Part shown: in pieces, positions 59,301-64,000 of the stretch
Layout: every line of letters begins with the position of its first letter
Position numbering within the stretch: position 1 is the stretch's first letter
NCBI GenBank assembly: GCA_030604195.1
Contig: JAUVWI010000001.1
Coordinates: 62,001 to 126,000 of the forward strand
From: Spirochaetales bacterium
GTDB taxonomy: Bacteria > Spirochaetota > Spirochaetia > SZUA-6 > DRHE01
DNA length: 64,000 bases
Direction: 5' to 3'
The notes under the pieces: model-generated
What the model saw: the letters and a program-made list of their open reading frames with translations, nothing else
Databases searched by the model: none
Told to the model about the DNA's origin: nothing
Program-made: the position numbers and the translations under genes

Positions 59301-61223
59301 ATAGGATTGGAGCGAGGATGTGCCGAAGACGCCGTAGTCGCGGTAATCCCTGTAGAAAAGCTTGCCCCGATTGCCGTAGCTAAGGGCTGCAAAGATAGCT
59401 TCCTGCGGCAAACTCGCCGGATAGGCAGTATCCTCAGAGAGGCCTACCTCCATGCCCTGGCCCTCCATGGAGAGCAGGCGCATGACTCCCGTGGTATCAG
59501 GGTTGGTATAGGCCAGAGCGGTTGAAGCCTTGAAGGAGAGCTTCTCTCCCTCTCCTTGCAAAAAAACAGAGCCGATTACCGTTCCGGTCCGGTCATAGGC
59601 TTTTTCCGTATAACTGCCCGGCAGGGCATTCCAGCGCAGCCCGGTGGCCAGCTCCAGATTCAGGGAATCGGAAAAGGGTATGCGGCTGCCCCAGGCAAAG
59701 AGCAGATCACTGTTGTTCAGAAAGGCGCCTTTCAGGCGGTAGCTTATCTCAATCCTGTCATCGGGATGAATATATGTGAGAAAGGTTATCAGGCCGCTGT
59801 TGTAATCAACCTCGTAGCGGCTCTCGGCCATGCCGTTCCGCTTGATGCTCACCGAACCGGGCACAACATTGGCTTCCAGACGGTATTGTTCCACCGGGGT
59901 CAGGTGGTAGACCAGGAGTTCATATTTGAGATAGCCGGGACGGGGATCCCTTTCCGGCCCATAGAGCAGGTTATCCCTGTCAAAGGGACCGCCTGACGCC
60001 GCATCCAGAAAGGGATAGAGATTCTTGAAATCCCCCCTTAAATCGCTGTTGTGGTAAGCGTAGAAAACCCTGCTCGCCGGTGCAAAATTGAAGTTAACCG
60101 GCTGCAGCAGGCTCTGGGACCTGTCACCCTTTTTGACCACTTCAACCTTTACCTGGGAGAGATCCAGGGGCGGGCTCTGGGAAAACTCATAGCGGCTCAG
60201 GATCTCAAAAGGGGAAAACTCACCGGCCATCCAGAGGCGCAGTCCAGTCCTGCCGTTTACCGTGACCTGGCGATCGTCCAGTAACTGGCCAAGATAGGTT
60301 ATACCCCAGGCAAATTGAGTCGCAGGAGCGGACGGATCAAGTTTGCCACCAACTACCTCGCATAATGCTCCACTCCCCAAACTCACATCACCTACCGCCA
60401 GCACGCCCTTCTCATAATACACAACCACCTGGCCGCCGGCTGCAGCCTCTTTTACAAAGACCAGCCCCTCTTCACTGTCAAGGGTTGCATCATCCACACC
60501 GGCCAGCCGGTAATGCCTGCCCTCCGTATCGCTGTAATCACCATTAGCATCCTCCAGGTATACCTCAAGCTCCTCCACCCCCTGGTCCGGCAGCTTGAAG
60601 AACCTGCCCGCAATATAACCGGAAAGGGGTATAGCCTCCTCGCTTACCAGGTTCTTACCGATATAGAGCCTGCTTTCACTCTGATTATTGTCTGAGCGCA
60701 GCAGCAGCTCATGGCTGGAGGCGCCGGTGCGCAAAAGGGCCTCCGCTCCTATGGATGAGTCGTCCTGCTCGGGAATGTCCAGGAAGAGGTATGGGTCTAT
60801 GGCTATATCACGATTGCCTATGTAAAGATGATCCAGGAACTCATCCTCCTGCCCCTGGTAGCCCATGAGAAAATAATTTTCCTCAAAACCCCCTAAAACC
60901 GAGTATTCCAAAAAATATCTGTCCATAAGCCATACTGAGGCCGTGAGGTCGGGAATCTGTTCAAAGAGTCTATCCTGTTCAAGTCCCGGAAAGGTTCCAG
61001 GCAGGGAAAGGGTTACCGAGCCATCCGGGGCAAAGAGGAAATCCGCTGAAACTCCCATCAGGATGCGCCAGGAACCGGAAAGGTAAAAATCAACATCAGC
61101 ATCACCTATCTCGGTTTCAAAGATCGCCTCAGGCGCCTCCTGTTCAGGCAGGATCAGCTCTTCAGGCCAGAGAAATCCTGGGAGCAATAGTAAAAGGAAA
61201 CACAAGAAGCTAAAGTTTCTCAC
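56364..61223 (-). CDS. Very large secreted/outer-membrane protein with calcium-type loops
   Basis: 1619 residues with a signal peptide (ends GFLWPEE). Much of it has short aromatic strand pairs like a beta barrel. A repeated unit such as VSIKRNGMAESRYEVDYNSGLITFL resembles units of SprA-like secretion proteins. Around residues 730-790 there are two acidic loops (DIDGDSTLDEE; DVDGNDFLDPED) of the thrombospondin-3 or dockerin-like calcium type. About 1000-1050 carries concanavalin-like strands. The function is unknown; a surface translocon or adhesin is possible. The gene ends about 67 bases from the broken ATPase. Confidence 0.75.
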   Translation of the reverse strand: MRNFSFLCFLLLLLPGFLWPEELILPEQEAPEAIFETEIGDADVDFYLSGSWRILMGVSADFLFAPDGSVTLSLPGTFPGLEQDRLFEQIPDLTASVWLMDRYFLEYSVLGGFEENYFLMGYQGQEDEFLDHLYIGNRDIAIDPYLFLDIPEQDDSSIGAEALLRTGASSHELLLRSDNNQSESRLYIGKNLVSEEAIPLSGYIAGRFFKLPDQGVEELEVYLEDANGDYSDTEGRHYRLAGVDDATLDSEEGLVFVKEAAAGGQVVVYYEKGVLAVGDVSLGSGALCEVVGGKLDPSAPATQFAWGITYLGQLLDDRQVTVNGRTGLRLWMAGEFSPFEILSRYEFSQSPPLDLSQVKVEVVKKGDRSQSLLQPVNFNFAPASRVFYAYHNSDLRGDFKNLYPFLDAASGGPFDRDNLLYGPERDPRPGYLKYELLVYHLTPVEQYRLEANVVPGSVSIKRNGMAESRYEVDYNSGLITFLTYIHPDDRIEISYRLKGAFLNNSDLLFAWGSRIPFSDSLNLELATGLRWNALPGSYTEKAYDRTGTVIGSVFLQGEGEKLSFKASTALAYTNPDTTGVMRLLSMEGQGMEVGLSEDTAYPASLPQEAIFAALSYGNRGKLFYRDYRDYGVFGTSSLQSYTWSGYKAWAYETGSKPGPYLAAGSSEGVSKGQSLIMDFEIDSAGDWVGCQIPLALNQGVLDLSALQSIFLSYRAIDVTGIFLIYLQIGDIDEDIDGDSTLDEEFSILARGFSFNDSANGVTLLVGGGPKNEGNGRRDSEDVDGNDFLDPEDPDWVLTVQDNGVDHFGDETDTSWSSFSAALGPAERAKLARSRGVRLIIIRQDAGSCSGRVLIDRLALAGSDFWVDASGFSATGTVTARQIEEGQALYPPPKELVDAFPEVEDTFHPFAEVQQVLEVDWQGGTAPTDDWSLQGFTGSGVEGIDYRRIVYYARLPTPLTGATIEFSLLDADNRGIRWQFDPEILAILGANWAKIEVDLDSKKVLLNGSEISGSSVTIDPSYGSLYLFKVSLENSSAGTLYLDELHLTDPRGAVGAAFGLDLDFSLPGELLHLGDYALVSNLSLSERAFFATAGFSTLYGRPLSASTVSSLTEVSCDLAFSQASANVQVAGVEQSFTLSGGHRVMVPNFSFPVHFSDSFSLKEVDTGRNIYRENTLDFTLPESLTLNLTASASSGSDILIQSWQSGLDIPVLSPFLVTTDLEFKRSKSGYSVIEEWYGSSWCRAYNLLFPWQQGLFLERKSGFDLGLSLATKPLGAELTAGLDFQSYDFISPTRRQKNELELTLQLPWELWAETSKRVTITPGYSRELRVMDTQGKTGDLSDDLRVYAGDIEQQSYFFILPPFAELFSGAAKEDFTSAGKDYEQAFYRPQASITIERLFSSRISDLFIPSFFQLSLDKEFKKDGDLVQFLNNYYLKTRNNAVNLFGSYGVYPIFSFYKLDEYGAGLTLTLTYDDNTFHSSDLLLEQYVGFETEKSSILTLDNRFNYQQTDLTSWSDEVQLSYKRFIYPPEGVKLPLLPESVERNGYYSHRESLALEISGEESSYSYHPMNIVLKHETFAIFPEQGLIKAEIALGLDRETSYDGNYWRLGIRAGIEGKIEF

Positions 61224-61269
61224 TGTAAATATAATATCACATAACTATTCTAAAAAAAAATCGCATGGT

Positions 61270-61275
61270 TATACT
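61270..61275 (+). promoter_or_regulatory. Possible -10 box of the conserved hypothetical gene
   Basis: TATACT at 61270-61275, 23 bases before the ATG at 61299, with a leader of about 17 bases and no ribosome-binding site. The 75-base gap shows no other signal. Confidence 0.35.
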
Positions 61276-61298
61276 ATAGTCGACCGAAAATAGAAAAA

Positions 61299-62228
61299 AT
61301 GGATAATGATCTCCTGCGCGCAGCCAGTTTTATCAATCGTCTACTCGCCAACCCGGCCCTGGCCCAACTTCCACCACTACAGCGCGAAGAGCAGATAATT
61401 CAATTCCTCAATGTTAATGCCCAAGCCCTCTACCCTACCCTTTCCTCACCCCAGTTCTTACCCGGAAAAAACTGGGCGGAGATACTTGCACTGCTGACCA
61501 AAGCCCTGACAATTGAAACCGATAAACTGCTTTTACCGCAGCTTCAGGAACTACTGGACACGAGCATTGACTTTACCTTTATGTCCTTCCTACATCAACT
61601 GCGCATACCGCCTGAGAAATACAAAGAAGAAATTTTCACTTTTCTCCAGCGCTTGCTGCAAAAAGGCGCTGCCCGCACTGCATTCAGCGGACCCTTTACT
61701 GCACTCAGCGCCAATCTGATCGACCGTTACATCGATGAATCATTCCAACTTAGACAGTACATTCATTTTGAGCTGACCAAGGTGCAGAAACTGAAGATGG
61801 GCAAGAAAGAGATCAAGAATATGGTCAAGGCCTCCATGCTCCTGAAAACGGCTATCTACCTGCTGACAGTTGAAGGCACGGCAGGAAGCAGGGAAAAATC
61901 AGCCGGCATGGTTGGGGTCCGGTTTATAGACAAGGCCTATTCTATTTTTAAAGCCCAGCTTAAATTACTGCCCGACGCCCTGTTAAAAAGCGCTTTAAAC
62001 TCCAATGTATCTTTCCAGGAAAACAAAAACATTGAGGCTACCGGCAGGATCGCCTCTATTTTCTCTTTCAGGGCCCAATCCTATAAACAGCAACTCCAGG
62101 TGGACAGGGGGGCAAATACCCCTGACCGCAGCTGGTTCAATATTTCCAGAAGGAATTTTAAATTTTATGGATTTGACATAAAAATGCTCGATGAATTCTA
62201 TAAAATCGCAGCCGAGAATGGATGGTAG
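61299..62228 (+). CDS. Conserved-type hypothetical protein, helical
   Basis: 309 residues, predicted soluble and mostly helical, with no membrane span. Features: AASFINRLLANPALAQLPPLQREEQIIQFL at the start and WFNISRRNFKFYGFDIKMLDEFYKIA at the end; a basic segment TKVQKLKMGKKEIKNMVKASM in the middle. No family was recognised. It is followed after 6 bases by the voltage-sensor-like gene, so the two are probably translated from one message and may act together. Confidence 0.6.
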   Translation: MDNDLLRAASFINRLLANPALAQLPPLQREEQIIQFLNVNAQALYPTLSSPQFLPGKNWAEILALLTKALTIETDKLLLPQLQELLDTSIDFTFMSFLHQLRIPPEKYKEEIFTFLQRLLQKGAARTAFSGPFTALSANLIDRYIDESFQLRQYIHFELTKVQKLKMGKKEIKNMVKASMLLKTAIYLLTVEGTAGSREKSAGMVGVRFIDKAYSIFKAQLKLLPDALLKSALNSNVSFQENKNIEATGRIASIFSFRAQSYKQQLQVDRGANTPDRSWFNISRRNFKFYGFDIKMLDEFYKIAAENGW

Positions 62229-62234
62229 AGACCC

Positions 62235-63368
62235 ATGAATAAAAAACTGATTAACGTATTGGAATCCGTAGTCATTCTGGCCATCTTCCTGGTGCTTATA
62301 CAGACTTTTCTGGAAGATTTTGCAGTTCTAATAGGCTGGAACATGGCTTTCCGGCAGCAGCTCATGATTACCGGATTTTTCTTTGATCTCTTCTTTACAA
62401 TTGAATTTATAATTCGCCTCTATTACGCCATAGTAAACAGGAAAGCCTTTGTTTACCTGACCGGTGAAAGGGGCTGGATTGACTTTCTGGCCTCCATACC
62501 CCTGCTTATGCTCAACTCGGGGCCCTTAGCTTTCTCCATTTTCTTCGGCGGCAGCGCTTTTCTCGGGCTGGGAGGAATGCTGAACCTGTTAAAGGTGATA
62601 AAAGTCATAAGAATAGCCCGCATTTTAAGATTCTTGAGAATAATAAAGATATTCAGGCGCATTAAAAATACCGACTCGCCAATGGCCCAGCGCCATGTGG
62701 CTAATATCACCGCCATCGGGGTTACCGTACTGGTATTCTCCCTCTTAATCTTCACCTTCTTTATCAGCAGCCTGGGGGTAAGGGGTCTGGATACCGCTAC
62801 CTTCAGCCACCAGGAAGATATCGCCGTACAATTGAGCAGTCAGAAAGAGAATAAACCCGCCCTGGCTACCTCCCTGAACATACTGAAGGAGACTGAAGAA
62901 AGCCTTCTAATTGTAAAAATATCCGGGAAAGCAATATATTCACGCTTTGATAACGGCTACTATGAGCAGAATTTCGGCCCCGGTGAGTACAGCTACTTCT
63001 CCGACGGCTCTTTTGAGGCCTTCTTTGATCTGCGCCCCTATGTCCAGCAGTTATCCAGGGAAAGCCTGCTCTTCTTTGTTATTGTGGCCATTTTGGTTCT
63101 GGCCTTTCTATTTATCTACAGCCCCCATTTCGCCCTTACCATCAGCGATCCTATCCACGTCATGCGCCGCGGTCTGCGAGAGGATGATTATAATCTGGAG
63201 GTCAAGATCCCTGAAAAACATGAGGATGATGATGTCTACCAACTGGCCCGGCTCTATAACGAGAAGTACCTGCCTTTAAAGGCTCGCACTCAGGGTGATG
63301 AGAACAAGCCGCTGCTCGATCTGGGGCTGGCTGATATAGAGAATATCCTTGAGGAGGATCATAAATAA
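62235..63368 (+). CDS. Voltage-sensor-like membrane protein with periplasmic domain and HAMP-like tail
   Basis: 377 residues. Spans S1 (10-28), S2 (42-65) with FFTIEFIIRLYY, which holds the charge-transfer Phe and Glu, S3 (80-95) with WIDFLA, and S4 (116-144) carry the signatures of an ion-channel voltage-sensor domain. S4 has nine basic residues at every third position (K120, K123, R126, R129, R132, R135, K138, R141, K144). A fifth span (156-182), a 95-residue periplasmic domain (183-278), a sixth span (279-298) and a HAMP-like segment (ISDPIHVM to about 345) follow. No pore loop or selectivity filter is visible, so it is more likely a sensor than a channel. Confidence 0.75.
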   Translation: MNKKLINVLESVVILAIFLVLIQTFLEDFAVLIGWNMAFRQQLMITGFFFDLFFTIEFIIRLYYAIVNRKAFVYLTGERGWIDFLASIPLLMLNSGPLAFSIFFGGSAFLGLGGMLNLLKVIKVIRIARILRFLRIIKIFRRIKNTDSPMAQRHVANITAIGVTVLVFSLLIFTFFISSLGVRGLDTATFSHQEDIAVQLSSQKENKPALATSLNILKETEESLLIVKISGKAIYSRFDNGYYEQNFGPGEYSYFSDGSFEAFFDLRPYVQQLSRESLLFFVIVAILVLAFLFIYSPHFALTISDPIHVMRRGLREDDYNLEVKIPEKHEDDDVYQLARLYNEKYLPLKARTQGDENKPLLDLGLADIENILEEDHK

Positions 63369-63371
63369 AGG

Positions 63372-63659
63372 TTGGTTGTCTCGATCCTCCATTTTACAAT
63401 TGATCTTCCGGGAATAGCCTCATTAAAGGAAAAACGACAGATACTGCGCTCACTCAAGGAGCGGCTGCAGCGGAAATTCAAGCTTTCTGTAGCTGAGATT
63501 GATCTTCAGGATTCATTGAAATTTGCTCAAATCGGCTGTGCCGTTATCTCAAACTCCAAACAGTATGGTGAATCGGTACTGCATAAGGCGCTTGATTTCA
63601 GCGAAAACGTGGTGCCGGAAAGAATTCGGGATGCTGAAATATTTTCCGAGGTTTATTGA
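63372..63659 (+). CDS. DUF503 family protein
   Basis: 95 residues starting at TTG 63372. The DUF503 pattern is visible: VSILHFTIDLPGIASLKEKRQILRSLKERLQRKFKLSVAEIDLQD, then QIGCAVISNSKQYGE. It is a small soluble protein of unknown role, often near ribosome-associated genes such as rbfA, which are not in this window. It follows the voltage-sensor gene by 3 bases and is convergent with the next gene. Confidence 0.85.
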   Translation: MVVSILHFTIDLPGIASLKEKRQILRSLKERLQRKFKLSVAEIDLQDSLKFAQIGCAVISNSKQYGESVLHKALDFSENVVPERIRDAEIFSEVY

Positions 63660-64000
63660 GGATTAAAATAGAGGTCTTTAACGGTAAAAATTTTATCCCC
63701 ACCCGATAGATTCAAGAATCCTGCCTTGCTCTCTACCGCCAGCTCAAAATAGTGCCTTAAGGTTTCAAAACCGGTGTTTTCCACCTGAAGCTCAAACTCG
63801 TAACTCTTCTTTAAAGAGGAAGCCTCTGACACCTGCGGATAAGGCCAGAAAGAAAAGATCCCGGCTGTATTTCGGACAATTGTATAGGGATTCTGCCAGT
63901 TGGAGTCAACCATTACCACCGCTTCACCCTCAAAGAGCATGCTAACAGCTGCCCCGCAAACAGGTTCAAAATTAACGGAGTTGAAGAGCCGGCCGGTAAT
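63653..64000 (-). CDS. C-terminal part of an unrecognised protein, cut by the window edge
   Basis: The frame is open to the right edge without a stop, so about 115 residues of the C-terminus are visible (for example AVVMVDSNWQNPYTIVRNTAGIFSFW, then VENTGFETLRHYFELAVESKAG). No family was recognised. Beta-strand-like patches suggest a secreted or envelope protein, but the N-terminus is not in the window. Its stop overlaps the end of the DUF503 gene by 7 bases. Confidence 0.6.
   Translation of the reverse strand: MTGRLFNSVNFEPVCGAAVSMLFEGEAVVMVDSNWQNPYTIVRNTAGIFSFWPYPQVSEASSLKKSYEFELQVENTGFETLRHYFELAVESKAGFLNLSGGDKIFTVKDLYFNPQ

Noticed and set aside
57765..60695. Several plus-strand frames of 60-146 codons inside the 1619-residue gene
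   Set aside because: They lie antisense to a long, continuous frame with a signal peptide, so they are shadow frames.

Overview
The window reads as chromosomal DNA of a free-living or host-associated spirochaete of moderate G+C. The clearest sign is the minus-strand block sigma factor - flgJ - flgI - flgA - flgG - flgF (13072-18175), which has the same order as the rpoS-flgI-flgA-flgG-flhO block of Borrelia. Many lipoproteins, TPR proteins, outer-membrane barrels, a MlaE/F/D lipid transporter and two branched-chain amino-acid ABC systems fit a diderm spirochaete such as a Treponema/Spirochaeta relative. Genus is inferred only. The sequence looks like core genome; I see no phage, insertion sequence or CRISPR array.

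Layout. 1-6.7 kb: BMP-type lipoprotein, class II aldolase, TetR regulator, a membrane protein, an extended uracil phosphoribosyltransferase, a glycan-binding-type lipoprotein and apt. 6.7-10.2 kb: an operon of two TolB-N-like envelope proteins around a lipoprotein. 10.4-14 kb: a broken MinD-like ATPase gene, tsaD, a YibQ-type deacetylase and an RpoS-like sigma factor. 14-18.2 kb: flagellar rod and P-ring genes. 18.3-29 kb: tRNA-Thr, a PflX-like radical SAM gene and two complete HAAT transporters back to back. 29-32 kb: two cyclic-nucleotide-domain proteins and an amidohydrolase. 32-40.3 kb: a plus-strand run of mlaE-mlaF-mlaD, TPR lipoprotein, membrane protein, ptb-buk, an M23 peptidase and a PEGA protein, closed by a strong terminator. 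40.5-50 kb: PBP1A, gcvH, ParB-like and MBL proteins, a metallophosphoesterase and three TPR proteins, one with an Mrr-like C-terminus. 50-64 kb: mutL, two related outer-membrane barrels (one fused to FecR), a broken DUF4143 ATPase, a 1619-residue surface protein, and a voltage-sensor-like membrane protein with a HAMP-like tail and no recognisable pore.

What stands out: (1) a nine-charge voltage sensor joined to a periplasmic domain and a HAMP-like segment (62235-63368); (2) short tandem DNA repeats inside otherwise ordinary genes (the 7-kb envelope protein, the yibQ-like gene, flgA, mutL, and most strikingly buk, where 14-bp and 7-bp units add about 40 residues); (3) buk has no ATG/GTG/TTG start before its nucleotide-binding motif; (4) a roughly 50-bp regulatory module with an inverted repeat occurs at 40.4 and 55.3 kb; (5) several plus-strand genes have a -10 box 6-9 bases before the start codon and no Shine-Dalgarno, suggesting leaderless mRNAs; (6) two genes, a MinD-like and a DUF4143 ATPase, are broken in the same way, by internal deletion plus frameshift.

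Together the genes cover motility, envelope building and lipid traffic, peptide/amino-acid uptake, and energy conservation from acyl-CoA. The two leucine-type transporters and ptb-buk are compatible with amino-acid fermentation to short-chain acids, but that link is inference.
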